Counted from the stretch's first letter, positions 1-8,515 are shown. The stretch is DNA of 64,000 bases from Gallionellaceae bacterium (GCA_028714735.1 JAQTLU010000007.1:102142-166141); one strand, 5' to 3'. Numbers and translations: made by a program. The notes: generated by a model not told the origin, from the letters alone.

Positions 1-7
1 GGTTCAT
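1..7 (-). CDS. Start of an unidentified leftward gene (window edge)
   Basis: Only the first two codons, ATG AAC, lie inside the window. The start is credible because on the minus strand AGGAG (complement of 14-18) sits 6 nt before the ATG at 7-5. Nothing can be said about the product. The region to its right up to position 322 would hold its promoter. Confidence 0.5.
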
Positions 8-40
8 GGTGGACTCCTGGAAGGTGGGTATTACTGAAAT

Positions 41-57
41 GAATATCCGTAATATTC
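41..57. promoter_or_regulatory. 17-bp perfect inverted repeat, possible operator
   Basis: GAATAT (41-46) and ATATTC (52-57) are perfect complements around a 5-bp centre. The dyad lies about 34 bp before the start codon of the leftward gene at the window edge, where a repressor or activator site would be expected. The AT-rich arms stand out in a GC-rich genome. The cognate regulator cannot be identified. Apart from this and the candidate promoter at 266-295, nothing recognisable was seen in 58-322. Confidence 0.35.
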
Positions 58-265
58 AATCCAGTAATAGCAACTGCCATGCCAGTATCTGTATATATAC
101 TTATCAGCCTGTTTTTAAATGAGAAACAGGTCAAGACCCGAATCTTGGCAGGGGATTCGATGGGCCCGAACAGGCCTGATTTCAGTGCATGCGGCACTGT
201 TTTGGAACTTCGGGGGGACTCGGAGGGGTGTTTAATACCCGACAATAAAACTCAGGCATTGCCGG

Positions 266-295
266 TTGCCCGTTCCGCTGGCAAACTATTAGTAT
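266..295 (+). promoter_or_regulatory. Candidate sigma-70 promoter of the DUF971 gene
   Basis: TTGCCC (266-271) and TAGTAT (290-295) are separated by 18 bp and lie just before the start codon at 323. The -35 box is a moderate match and the -10 box a fair one. Assigned by position and resemblance only. Confidence 0.3.
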
Positions 296-322
296 TCTCT
301 AATTCATCCTTAAGGAATCCGC

Positions 323-712
323 ATGGCAGGCCTCAGCGACAAAACCCCGACCCCCACCGAGATCAAGCTGCATCAGCAGTCCAAGGTCCTGGAGATCGCC
401 TTCGAAGACGGTAGCCGCTTCAACCTGCCGTTCGAATACCTGCGCGTGTTCTCGCCCTCGGCCGAGGTGCGCGGCCACGGCCCCGGCCAGGAGACCCTGC
501 AGGTCGGCAAGAAGAACGTCGACATCACGGCGGTCGAGCCGGTCGGCCACTATGCCGTGGTGCTGGTGTTCGACGACAAGCACGACTCCGGCATCTATTC
601 CTGGGATTACTTCTACGAACTGGGCAAGCTTCAGGATACCTACTGGCCGGAATACCTGCGCCGGATGGACGAGGCGGGCGAATCGCGCGAGCCCAAGACC
701 CTGGTGAAATAG
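323..712 (+). CDS. DUF971 family protein (GBBH-like N-terminal domain)
   Basis: The 129-residue protein is a single DUF971 domain, the small zinc-binding-type fold that forms the N-terminus of gamma-butyrobetaine hydroxylases. Stand-alone copies like this one are common in proteobacteria, and some family members have been linked to iron-sulfur metabolism. Family-typical stretches are FEDGSRFNLPFEYLRVFSPSA near residues 27-47 (paraphrased by its core FNLPFEYLRVFSPS), VGHYAV and a tail with WDYFYELG. The start has AAGGA 6 nt upstream. It is followed after 17 nt by a kinase gene on the same strand. The family assignment is firm; the role is not established here. Confidence 0.85.
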   Translation: MAGLSDKTPTPTEIKLHQQSKVLEIAFEDGSRFNLPFEYLRVFSPSAEVRGHGPGQETLQVGKKNVDITAVEPVGHYAVVLVFDDKHDSGIYSWDYFYELGKLQDTYWPEYLRRMDEAGESREPKTLVK

Positions 713-729
713 GACAGGCGCCTGGCGCC

Positions 730-1596
730 ATGACTATTGCCGAGACGATCGGCGCCGCCACCGGCGCGCCGTTCGTCCTGGCCGGCCGGCAGGCGGTCGC
801 CGGCGGCGACATCAACCAGGCGGAGCGGCTGCTCGGCCGCGATGGCCGCCGTTACTTCGTCAAGTTCAACCGGGCCGAGCGCCTGGCCATGTTCGAGGCC
901 GAGGCCGAGGGTCTGGACGAGATCCTGGCGTCGGGCGCCCTGCGTGCCCCGCGGCCGGTGTGCTCGGGACTGGATGGCCGGCAGGCCTTTCTGGTGCTGG
1001 AGTATCTCGAACTGGACGGCCGCGGCGATGGCGCTGAACTGGGCCGGCGCCTTGCGGCGATGCACCGGCATGGCCAACCGACCTTCGGCTGGCGGCGGGA
1101 CAACACCATCGGCGCGACGCTGCAGCCGAACGCGGGCATGGCCGACTGGATGGATTTCCTGCGCCTGCGCCGGCTGGGTTTTCAGCTGACCCTGGCCGGA
1201 CGCAATGGCGCGCCCAGCCGGCTGATCGAGCAGGGAGAGCGCCTGCTTGCCGGCCTGGGCGGGTTTTTTCCGGGTTATGCGCCGCGACCGTCGCTGCTGC
1301 ACGGCGACCTGTGGGGCGGCAATTACGGCTATGCCAGCGGCGAACCGGTGCTGTTCGATCCCGCGGTCTATTACGGCGACCGCGAGGCGGACTTGGCCAT
1401 GACCGAACTGTTCGGCGGCTTCCCGGCCGCGTTCCATGACGCCTATCGTGAGGCCTGGCCGCTCGATCCGGGCTACGAAACCCGCAAGACCCTGTACAAC
1501 CTGTATCACGTCCTCAACCACTACAACCTGTTCGGCGGCGGCTATGCCGGCCAGGCCGAGCGCATGATCGGTCAATTGCTGGCGGCCTGCCGCTAA
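730..1596 (+). CDS. Fructosamine kinase family protein
   Basis: The 288-residue protein belongs to the fructosamine/ketosamine-3-kinase family (APH-like fold), which phosphorylates sugar adducts on proteins or free amines so that they fall off (protein deglycation). The catalytic loop HGDLWGGNYG (about residues 194-203) and the metal-binding segment FDPAVYYGDREADLAMTELF (about 210-229) are intact, and length matches the family. The N-terminus has the usual GGDINQAERL motif. It follows the DUF971 gene by 17 nt and is probably co-transcribed. The substrate in bacteria is generally unproven. Confidence 0.88.
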   Translation: MTIAETIGAATGAPFVLAGRQAVAGGDINQAERLLGRDGRRYFVKFNRAERLAMFEAEAEGLDEILASGALRAPRPVCSGLDGRQAFLVLEYLELDGRGDGAELGRRLAAMHRHGQPTFGWRRDNTIGATLQPNAGMADWMDFLRLRRLGFQLTLAGRNGAPSRLIEQGERLLAGLGGFFPGYAPRPSLLHGDLWGGNYGYASGEPVLFDPAVYYGDREADLAMTELFGGFPAAFHDAYREAWPLDPGYETRKTLYNLYHVLNHYNLFGGGYAGQAERMIGQLLAACR

Positions 1597-1656
1597 CGAG
1601 GTTCTGCAGTTATCCCGGATAATCGGGGCATTGCTTGCGAGCCTGGCAGACCGACA

Positions 1657-2589
1657 TTGATCATCGTCATCCCTCTGTTGTTATCCTGCGCATTGCTCGC
1701 GCCGAGCCTTCCGGCCGGCGCGGAAACGCTGGCGCTGCCGCCGCCGGGCGATGACCTGGTCGGGATGCAGAGGACGCTGCCCAGTCGCGCCGAGGATACC
1801 CTGCTCGATATCGCCCGCCGCACTGGCCAAGGCTATGCCGAGATCAGGAACGCGAATCCCGGCGTCGATCCCTGGCTGCCCGGGCAGTCGACCCCGGTCA
1901 TCCTGCCCAGCCGACGCATCCTGCCCGACGCCCCCCGGGTCGGGATCGTGATCAACCTGCCGGAGATGCGGCTTTACTACTACCCGTCGCCGGGCCCCGG
2001 ACAGGCGCCCCAGGTCATGACTTACCCGATCGGGATCGGCAAGCTGGGCTGGCAGATGCCGGAAATGCAGACCGAGGTTTCCGGCAAGGAAAGGAACCCG
2101 ACCTGGCACGTGCCGGCGTCGATCAGGCAGGAACATGCGGCGAACGGTGAAATCATGCCGGACCGCATTCCGCCGGGGGCGCGGAATCCGCTCGGCGAAT
2201 TCGCCTTGCGCCTGGGCCGGACCGCTTACCTGATCCATGGCAGCAACAAGAAATACGGCTTCGGCATGCGGGTCAGCCACGGCTGCATCCGGCTGGAGCC
2301 GGCAGCGATCCAAACACTGTTCCAGCAGGTGTCCGTGGGTACGCCGGTACGGATCGTCGACCAGCCCTACAAGGTAGGCATCGCGGCCGGCAAGCTGTAC
2401 CTGGAGGCGCATCCGCCGCTGCTGGAGCGCCGTCGCGAAACGAGCAAGACCACGATGGTCGCGGCGAGCATACGCGCCACCGGCGACGCGTCTATTAGCG
2501 TCGATTGGGACAAGGCCTTCCGGGTCATGGCGGAGGCGAAAGGCATCCCGGTCTTAATCGGTACGCTGCAACCGGGGCGCCGACCCTGA
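1657..2589 (+). CDS. L,D-transpeptidase (YkuD domain) with LysM-like N-terminus
   Basis: Predicted exported enzyme of 310 residues that makes or breaks L,D cross-links in peptidoglycan, or anchors proteins to it. A hydrophobic leader (residues 1-22, ending PAGAE) is followed by a LysM-like segment (about 35-75: DTLLDIARRTGQGYAEI, then NPGVDPWLPG), then the YkuD domain. The domain carries the catalytic HG...SHGCIRLEP motif with the active Cys in SHGCIR (about residue 209). The start is a TTG, chosen because it gives a complete signal peptide; no good ribosome site is visible, and the frame stays open upstream, so the exact start is uncertain. The family function is well established; the specific substrate is not known. 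Confidence 0.85.
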   Translation: MIIVIPLLLSCALLAPSLPAGAETLALPPPGDDLVGMQRTLPSRAEDTLLDIARRTGQGYAEIRNANPGVDPWLPGQSTPVILPSRRILPDAPRVGIVINLPEMRLYYYPSPGPGQAPQVMTYPIGIGKLGWQMPEMQTEVSGKERNPTWHVPASIRQEHAANGEIMPDRIPPGARNPLGEFALRLGRTAYLIHGSNKKYGFGMRVSHGCIRLEPAAIQTLFQQVSVGTPVRIVDQPYKVGIAAGKLYLEAHPPLLERRRETSKTTMVAASIRATGDASISVDWDKAFRVMAEAKGIPVLIGTLQPGRRP

Positions 2590-2599
2590 CGGCTGGCCG

Positions 2600-2630
2600 C
2601 CATGGAGGGCTTATTTCTCCATGGTCTTTT
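2600..2630 (+). terminator. Terminator of the L,D-transpeptidase gene, overlapping the opposing gene's end
   Basis: CCATGGAG (2600-2607) and CTCCATGG (2617-2624) form a perfect 8-bp stem with a 9-nt loop, followed by TCTTTTTG on the plus strand. It begins 11 nt after the transpeptidase stop codon. The right arm is inside the last codons of the convergent lipoprotein gene. The T-run is short, so strength is uncertain. Confidence 0.45.
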
Positions 2631-2982
2631 TGAAGATGCGTTCGGCCTTTTCACGCTCCTGCGCAGCCTGTGCGGCAGCCGTTTCGGCGGCGGCCTGGGC
2701 TTGCCTGGCGGCCGCAGCGGCCTGCTCGGCGCTGGTTTGGGCATTGCCGCTCTGGGTCAGCGCGGTCTGAGCCATCTCCTCGGCCTTGATGGCGCGGCGC
2801 ATGGCCTCTTCGGCCGTGGCCTGGGCCTGCCCGGCCTTGTCCAGGGCTGTATTGGCGGTGGTACGGATAGTCTCGATCTTGGCGTCGACGCTACGCACGT
2901 CCTCGGTGGAGGCGCAGCCCGCCAGGAACAACGGGAACAATGCGCCGGCAATCTTGATGCTGAAATGGGGGTTGGAAATCAT
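2611..2982 (-). CDS. Lpp/OprI-like alanine-zipper lipoprotein
   Basis: Small 123-residue outer-membrane lipoprotein. The lipobox FLAGC (Cys at about 22) follows a typical signal peptide. The rest (about 30-115) is a long Ala/Glu/Gln/Lys heptad helix with many Ala at core positions, like Lpp or OprI, and ends in KTMEK. Lpp-type proteins trimerise, and some are linked through a C-terminal Lys to peptidoglycan; the terminal Lys here would fit that, and the neighbouring L,D-transpeptidase is the class of enzyme that makes such links. That pairing is inference from proximity. It lies convergent to the transpeptidase gene. Confidence 0.75.
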   Translation of the reverse strand: MISNPHFSIKIAGALFPLFLAGCASTEDVRSVDAKIETIRTTANTALDKAGQAQATAEEAMRRAIKAEEMAQTALTQSGNAQTSAEQAAAAARQAQAAAETAAAQAAQEREKAERIFKKTMEK

Positions 2983-3070
2983 GTTGCCTCCTCTGTCTCG
3001 GTTCGGGTTGGCCAGGGAAATTCTCTTACATCATAGAATCCTGCCGGGAAACGGACAGCGGCAATGCGCC

Positions 3071-4522
3071 CTACAACAGGATGATGTCGTACTGCTCCTG
3101 GGTAAACAGGGTTTCCACCTGCAGCGAAACCGGCTTGCCGATGAAGTCGGACAACTGGGCCAGGTTTTGCGACTCTTCGTCGATGAACAGGTCGATCACC
3201 GGCGGCGAGGCCAGGATGCGGAACTCGCGCGCATTGAACTGGCGCGCCTCGCGCGTCAGGTTGCGCAGGATTTCGTAGCACACGCTCTGGGCGGTCTTGA
3301 TATGGCCGCGGCCCTGGCAAGTCGGGCAGGGCTCGCAGACCTGGCGGGCCAGGCTCTCGCGGGTGCGCTTGCGGGTCATTTCGATCAGGCCGAGCGAGGT
3401 GAAGCCATTGATGGTGATGCGGGTGCGGTCGCGCGCCATGGCCTTGGTCAGCTCGCCCAGCACGGATTCCTTGTGCTCGGCCACGTCCATGTCGATGAAA
3501 TCGATGATGATGATGCCGCCCAGGTTGCGCAGCATCAACTGGCGGGCGATGGCCTGGGAGGCCTCCAGGTTGGTCTTGAAGATGGTCTCGTCGAAGGTGC
3601 GCCCGCTGGTGTAGCCGCCGGTATTGACGTCGACCGTGGTGAGCGCCTCGGTCTGGTCGATGATCAGGTAGCCGCCGGACTTCAGGTCCACCCGGCGGCC
3701 CAACGCCTTCTCGATCTCGTCCTCGACGCCGTAGAGGTCGAACAGCGGCCGGTCGGCGGCATAGTGGTTGATCTTCTTGACTAGGTTGTGGGTGAAGTCC
3801 TCGGCGAAGCCCATCATGCGCAGGTAGGTCTCGCGCGAGTCGATCAGGATGCGGTCGGTCTCGTCGTTGGCGAAGTCGCGCAGCACGCGATGGGCGAGAT
3901 CGAGTTCCTGGAAGATCAGACAAGGGCCTTCGCTGGTATTGGCGCGGTTCTTGATCGCGTCCCAGAGCGTGTGCAGGTATTCGATGTCGGCGGCCAGTTC
4001 GCAGTCCTCGGCCATGTTGGCCATGGTGCGGATGATGAAGCCGCCGTGCTCGTCCTGCGGCAGCAGGCTCTGCAGGCGGTCGCGCAGCAACTCGCGCTCG
4101 GCCTCGTCCTCGATCTTCTGCGAGATGCCGATGCGGGTCTCCTGCGGCAGGTAGACCAGGAAGCGCCCGGCCATGCTGATCTGGGTCGACAGCCGGGCGC
4201 CCTTGGCGCTGATCGGGTCCTTGATGACCTGGACCAGGACGTTCTGGCCCTCGTGCAGGAGGCGTTCGATCGGGCGCAGGCTGTCGCCTTCGCGGGCGTC
4301 CCAGATGTCGCCGACATGCAGGAAGGCCGCCCGGTCCAGGCCGATGTCGATAAAGGCCGACTGCATGCCGGGCAGCACCCGGCTGACCTTGCCCAGGTAG
4401 ACGTTGCCGACCAGGCCGCGTTGACTGGCCCGCTCGATATGCAGTTCCTGCACCGCGCCCAGATAGGTCACGGCCACCCGGGTTTCCTGCGGGGTGATGT
4501 TGATCAGTATTTCTTCGCTCAT
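3071..4522 (-). CDS. rng: Ribonuclease G
   Basis: RNase E/G family endoribonuclease of 483 residues, usual RNase G length, with no RNase E C-terminal scaffold. It matures the 5' end of 16S rRNA and degrades some mRNAs. The N-terminal S1 domain spans about 35-125 (NVYLGKVSRVLPGMQSAF). The two catalytic aspartates lie in DVNTGGYTSG (about 298) and IIIIDFIDMD (about 341). The zinc-link motif CPTCQG is near 396. It is the last gene of an rlmH-maf-rng leftward run, and lies 81 nt after maf with a hairpin in between. Identification is secure. Confidence 0.96.
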   Translation of the reverse strand: MSEEILINITPQETRVAVTYLGAVQELHIERASQRGLVGNVYLGKVSRVLPGMQSAFIDIGLDRAAFLHVGDIWDAREGDSLRPIERLLHEGQNVLVQVIKDPISAKGARLSTQISMAGRFLVYLPQETRIGISQKIEDEAERELLRDRLQSLLPQDEHGGFIIRTMANMAEDCELAADIEYLHTLWDAIKNRANTSEGPCLIFQELDLAHRVLRDFANDETDRILIDSRETYLRMMGFAEDFTHNLVKKINHYAADRPLFDLYGVEDEIEKALGRRVDLKSGGYLIIDQTEALTTVDVNTGGYTSGRTFDETIFKTNLEASQAIARQLMLRNLGGIIIIDFIDMDVAEHKESVLGELTKAMARDRTRITINGFTSLGLIEMTRKRTRESLARQVCEPCPTCQGRGHIKTAQSVCYEILRNLTREARQFNAREFRILASPPVIDLFIDEESQNLAQLSDFIGKPVSLQVETLFTQEQYDIILL

Positions 4523-4545
4523 TTGGAGGCCGCCGAGAGTAATTA

Positions 4546-4583
4546 GTCGAGAAGCGAGAGCAGGCTGGCTCTCGACTCTCGAC
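4546..4583. repeat. Long imperfect hairpin in the maf-rng gap
   Basis: Arms 4546-4561 and 4568-4583 pair at 14 of 16 positions around a 6-nt loop. The right arm is built from CTCTCGA-type heptamer units (CTCTCGACTCTCGAC). On the rng transcript it would form a stem about 25 nt before the start codon. There is no T-run, so it is not a simple terminator; it may affect mRNA stability or translation of rng, or be a small extragenic palindromic repeat. Confidence 0.6.
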
Positions 4584-4603
4584 TGGTCACTCCCGGTCGG
4601 CCG

Positions 4604-5212
4604 CTACAGCAACTCGAAGCCCAGGCCCCTCAGCAACTCGGCGGTTTCGTACAACGGCAGGCCCATGATGCCGGAATAGCTGCCCGAGATGTGTTCCACG
4701 AACATGGCCGCCCGTCCCTGTATGCCATAACCGCCCGCCTTGTCATAGGGTTCGTGACTGTCGGCATAGGCGGCAATCTCGGCCTCGGACAGCGTCTTGA
4801 AGCGGACCTCGCTCTCCGACACGGCAATCTCGATGCGGTTCCGGTAGGCCACGCCGACCGCGGTCAGCACGCTGTGCACCCGCCCGGAATAGCGGCGCAG
4901 CATGTTGCTGGCTTCGTCGGCATCCGCCGGTTTGCCCAGGATCAGGCCATCCAGGGTGACCGTGGTGTCGGCGGCGATGACCGGCATGATCGCCAGACGG
5001 CGTCCGGCCAGGGCCAGCAGGGCGGATTCGGCCTTCAGGCGCGCCAGGCGCCGGACATAATCGAGCGCCCTTTCACCGGGCAGCGGGGTTTCGTCGACGT
5101 CTGCACGCGGCTGGACATGGCGCAGCGGCAGGACCACGGGCGCCAGTTCGATCTGGCGCAGCAGTTCCAGGCGGCGCGGGCTTTGAGAGGCAAGGTAAAG
5201 CGGTTTCGACAT
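4604..5212 (-). CDS. maf: Maf family nucleoside triphosphate pyrophosphatase
   Basis: 202-residue Maf protein, a house-cleaning enzyme that hydrolyses non-canonical or excess nucleoside triphosphates to monophosphates. The N-terminal signature LASQSPRRLELL (about 7-18) and the catalytic AADTTVTLDG segment (about 78-87) are present, as is the EPYDKAGGYGIQG motif (about 154-166). In many proteobacteria the copy next to rng is the YhdE-type dTTP/UTP pyrophosphatase, and gene order supports that here. It lies 17 nt after rlmH and before rng on the same strand. Confidence 0.92.
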   Translation of the reverse strand: MSKPLYLASQSPRRLELLRQIELAPVVLPLRHVQPRADVDETPLPGERALDYVRRLARLKAESALLALAGRRLAIMPVIAADTTVTLDGLILGKPADADEASNMLRRYSGRVHSVLTAVGVAYRNRIEIAVSESEVRFKTLSEAEIAAYADSHEPYDKAGGYGIQGRAAMFVEHISGSYSGIMGLPLYETAELLRGLGFELL

Positions 5213-5229
5213 GACGTAATTCTACCCTG

Positions 5230-5697
5230 TCAGTCACGGTGATACGGATGGTTGGCCAGCAGGCTCCAGGCCCGGTACAACTGCTCGGCCAGCAGCACCC
5301 GGGCGAGGGCGTGCGGCAGGGTCAGTCGGGACAGGGACAATCTGGTTTCCGCCCGATCGAGTATCTCGGGCGCCAGGCCGTCGGCGCCGCCGATGACCAG
5401 GGCGACATCGCGGCCGGAATGCAGCCAGCCGTCCAGGGTCTGCGCCAGTTCTCGGGTGGCGAGTTCGCGCCCGTGTTCATCCAGGGCAACCAGGGCGCAG
5501 CCGGCCGGCAGCTTGTCCAGGATGCGCGCCGCCTCCAGCGCCTTGATCCGCTCGGCCGACTGGCCTGAGCGTTTCTCGGGCTTCACCGGCACTACCTCGA
5601 CGCGTGCCTCGCGCGGCATGCGCTTGACGTAGTCGGCCACGGCAGTATCGGCCCAGCCGGGTAGTTTGTCGCCGACGGCGAGGATCAGGATTCTCAT
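5230..5697 (-). CDS. rlmH: 23S rRNA (pseudouridine-1915-N3)-methyltransferase
   Basis: SPOUT-family methyltransferase RlmH of 155 residues, which methylates pseudouridine 1915 in helix 69 of 23S rRNA on the assembled ribosome. The start used is the ATG at 5697, which gives the family N-terminus MRILILAVGDKLPGW; an upstream in-frame start would add seven residues not found in the family. The SAM-binding knot motif FVIGG-like VALVIGGADGL (about 98-108) and the C-terminal EQLYRAW...NHPYHR are intact. It is first in the rlmH-maf-rng run, just downstream of the amt terminator. Confidence 0.94.
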   Translation of the reverse strand: MRILILAVGDKLPGWADTAVADYVKRMPREARVEVVPVKPEKRSGQSAERIKALEAARILDKLPAGCALVALDEHGRELATRELAQTLDGWLHSGRDVALVIGGADGLAPEILDRAETRLSLSRLTLPHALARVLLAEQLYRAWSLLANHPYHRD

Positions 5698-5730
5698 GGC
5701 GGCGACTATACCGCGCACGGCGGCAAGGCA

Positions 5731-5757
5731 TAAAAAAAGGCGCCTTTCGGCGCCTTT
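5731..5757 (-). terminator. Intrinsic terminator of the porin-glnK-amt operon
   Basis: GGCGCC (5739-5744) and GGCGCC (5749-5754) pair around TTTC, extended by AAA/TTT. Read on the minus strand the stem is followed by a run of seven U (complement of 5732-5738). It lies about 45 nt past the amt stop codon. Confidence 0.8.
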
Positions 5758-5802
5758 GTGAAACCACCCGATGACCGGGGTGGCGAAGGAGCATCGTTCG
5801 CG

Positions 5803-7212
5803 TTACTCCACGCGCTCGCCGTGCAGGGCGATGTCCAGACCTTCGCGTTCCTCTTCTTCGGATACGCGCAGACCCATGATCATGTCCAGCACCTTGAGGA
5901 TGATGTAGGTGCCGACCGCGGTGTAGGCGACGGTAATGGCCACGCCTTCGATCTGGGTAACCACCTGGGCCATGCTGCCGGCCGTGCCGCCGATGGACTC
6001 GACCGCGAAGTAGCCGGTCAGGATGGCGCCGACGATACCGCCGATACCGTGCACGCCGAAGGCGTCCAGGGAGTCGTCGTACTTCAGCATGTGCTTCAGC
6101 GAGGTGGCGGACCAGAAACAGACCGCGCCAGCAACCAGGCCGATGGCCAGGGCACCGGTCGGACCGACGAAGCCGGAAGCCGGGGTGATGGCGACCAGGC
6201 CGGCAACCGCACCGGAAGCGATACCCAGCACGCTGGGCTTGCCCTTGCTGAACCACTCGGCAAACATCCAGGACAGTGCAGCGGTAGCTGTGGCGATCTG
6301 GGTCACGGCCATGGCCATGCCGGCACGGCCGTCAGCGGCAACGGCGGAACCCGCGTTGAAACCGAACCAGCCCACCCACAGCATTGCCGCACCCATGATG
6401 GTCAGGGTCAGGTTGTGGGGCATCATGGAATCCTTGCCGTAGCCGATCCGTGGGCCGAGCATCAGTGCCGCGATCAGGCCAGCCACACCGGCGTTGATGT
6501 GCACTACGGTACCGCCGGCGAAGTCCAGCACGCCCATGTCCCACATGAAGCCGCCGTCGCCGGACCACACCATATGGGCGATCGGGGCGTACACCAGCAG
6601 GGACCAGAGGCCCATGAACCACATCATCGCGGAGAACTTCATGCGATCGGCAAAGGCGCCGGCAATCAGGGCCGGGGTGATGATCGCGAAGGTCATCTGG
6701 AAGGTCATGAACACCGATTCCGGGATCACGCCGGTCATGCTGTCCTTGCCCATGCCGGACAGGAAGGCCTTGGATAGGCTGCCGAAGAAGGAGTAGAAGT
6801 TGACCACTCCTTTTTCCATGCCTGTGGTATCAAAGGCGATGCTGTAGCCCACTACCATCCAGAGGACGGTGATCATCGCGGTGATGGCGAAGCTCTGCAT
6901 CATGGTGGCCAGGACGTTCTTCTTGCGCACCATGCCGCCGTAGAACAGGGCCAGACCGGGGATGGTCATGAACAGGACCAGGGCGGTGGAGGTCAGCATC
7001 CAGGCCGTGGCACCGGAATCCAGCTTGGGCGCTTCGGCAGCCGGGGCAGCCTCGGGTGCAGGAGCCGCTTCGGCCGGCATGGCGGCCATGTCGGCGGCCG
7101 GGGCGGCCTCCGTCGTGGCGGCTGCCGGTGCGGGCATCGGTTCTTCGGACAAGGCCACGCCGGCAAAGCCCAACGTGCCGACCAGCAACAAACTCGCTAA
7201 CAAGCGCTTCAT
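5803..7212 (-). CDS. amt: Ammonium transporter
   Basis: AmtB/Rh-family ammonium channel of the inner membrane, 469 residues from the chosen start. A signal peptide (residues 1-22) and an unusual Ala/Pro/Glu-rich stretch of about 40 residues precede the eleven-helix channel domain, which begins near ATAWMLTSTALVLFM. Family motifs include PGLALFYGGMVRKKN and, near the C-terminus, the conserved D-x-x-x-HGIGG (FGVHGIGGIVGA). The cytosolic tail ends REGLDIALHGERVE, where P-II proteins bind. The start at 7212 is preferred over the ATG at 7218 because AAGGAG is 8 nt from the former and only 2 nt from the latter. It follows glnK by 12 nt; P-II would gate the channel. Confidence 0.95.
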   Translation of the reverse strand: MKRLLASLLLVGTLGFAGVALSEEPMPAPAAATTEAAPAADMAAMPAEAAPAPEAAPAAEAPKLDSGATAWMLTSTALVLFMTIPGLALFYGGMVRKKNVLATMMQSFAITAMITVLWMVVGYSIAFDTTGMEKGVVNFYSFFGSLSKAFLSGMGKDSMTGVIPESVFMTFQMTFAIITPALIAGAFADRMKFSAMMWFMGLWSLLVYAPIAHMVWSGDGGFMWDMGVLDFAGGTVVHINAGVAGLIAALMLGPRIGYGKDSMMPHNLTLTIMGAAMLWVGWFGFNAGSAVAADGRAGMAMAVTQIATATAALSWMFAEWFSKGKPSVLGIASGAVAGLVAITPASGFVGPTGALAIGLVAGAVCFWSATSLKHMLKYDDSLDAFGVHGIGGIVGAILTGYFAVESIGGTAGSMAQVVTQIEGVAITVAYTAVGTYIILKVLDMIMGLRVSEEEEREGLDIALHGERVE

Positions 7213-7224
7213 GGTCATGTCTCC

Positions 7225-7635
<411 letters not shown>

Positions 7636-8394
7636 TTAGAAGGATTTTGTGAACGACAGGATCACGTGGGATTCCGCGATCTTCTCGCTGCCGATGGTGT
7701 AGATGCCGGTCGTGGCATCGGTGTCGGTGTAGGCCAGGCTGACGACGCCGTAGCCGATGTCCTTGCTGACACCCAGTTTCCAGTCGGTGTAGTCGGCATC
7801 GCTGAAGTTGTTCACGACTTGGTGACCGACATGGCCGAGTACGCCCCAGCCGTCGCCGAGGTCGTAGTTGGCGTTCAGTTCGATGTAGTTACTGTCGCGC
7901 GACTTGGCACCGGTGCTCGGGTTGACCCAGCCGATGAAGTTGCTGGAAACGACATGGCTGTACTTCAAAGAAAGGAATTTCCAGCTGGCGCCCAGGTAGA
8001 TTTCGGTGGTGTCGGGGGATGCGACGCCGGAGATGCTGTTGCCGGGGTAATAGTAGGTGATCAGGCCGACGTCATAGCCGACATCGCTGGCGATGGTGCC
8101 GCGGTAGCCGCCGTACAGGTCGACTTCCAGGCTGCTGTTATCCTTGTACCCGCCGCTTTGTACCCAATCCTGGTTGGACAGCCAGGTACCGACATAGAGG
8201 CCGCTGGAATGGGTGTAATCAAAGCCGCCGGAAATTTCGGGCTGGTTCTGTGTTTGCGAAACGCCACGGAAGATATAGTCAGTGGCAATGCCGATGTTGC
8301 CGGCCAGGCTGCTGGCGGGCGCATCCTCGGCCAGGACGGAGAAGGAGGTCGTGGCCAGGCCAGACAGGACAAGGGCAGTTACGAGTTTATTCAT
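7636..8394 (-). CDS. TorF family putative porin
   Basis: Outer-membrane protein of about 252 residues with a signal peptide ending FSVLAEDAPA and a Gcw_chp/TorF-type beta-barrel. The opening motif NIGIATDYIFRGVSQT is diagnostic. The protein ends in Phe (SFTKSF), the outer-membrane barrel sorting signal. The start at 8394 has GGAG 6 nt upstream; another ATG directly precedes it. It heads the operon with glnK and amt and would let ammonium or small amines through the outer membrane; that substrate is inferred from the operon and its NtrC/sigma-54 control region. A chp-glnK-amt trio is a recurring arrangement in Betaproteobacteria. Confidence 0.85.
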   Translation of the reverse strand: MNKLVTALVLSGLATTSFSVLAEDAPASSLAGNIGIATDYIFRGVSQTQNQPEISGGFDYTHSSGLYVGTWLSNQDWVQSGGYKDNSSLEVDLYGGYRGTIASDVGYDVGLITYYYPGNSISGVASPDTTEIYLGASWKFLSLKYSHVVSSNFIGWVNPSTGAKSRDSNYIELNANYDLGDGWGVLGHVGHQVVNNFSDADYTDWKLGVSKDIGYGVVSLAYTDTDATTGIYTIGSEKIAESHVILSFTKSF

Positions 8395-8438
8395 CATTGG
8401 CTCCAGAAATGTGGTGCAACAACGCACAGGACGGGAAT

Positions 8439-8454
8439 AGCATTTACCGTGCCA
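8439..8454 (-). promoter_or_regulatory. Sigma-54 promoter of the porin-glnK-amt operon
   Basis: On the minus strand the sequence reads TGGCACG-GTAA-ATGCT, a GG-N10-GC element that matches the sigma-54 consensus TGGCAC-N5-TTGC with one mismatch at the -12 box. Transcription would start near 8427, about 34 nt before the porin start codon. Its pairing with upstream NtrC-type sites makes it convincing. Confidence 0.75.
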
Positions 8455-8515
8455 GCATAAATACTCTATCTAAATCATGCGTTTATGAATGATGTTCGGT
8501 TTTTGAGCAAAGTTT

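Noticed and set aside
79..414. An open frame across the left intergenic region
   Set aside because: It runs into the DUF971 gene in another frame and has no family features; its start has no ribosome site.
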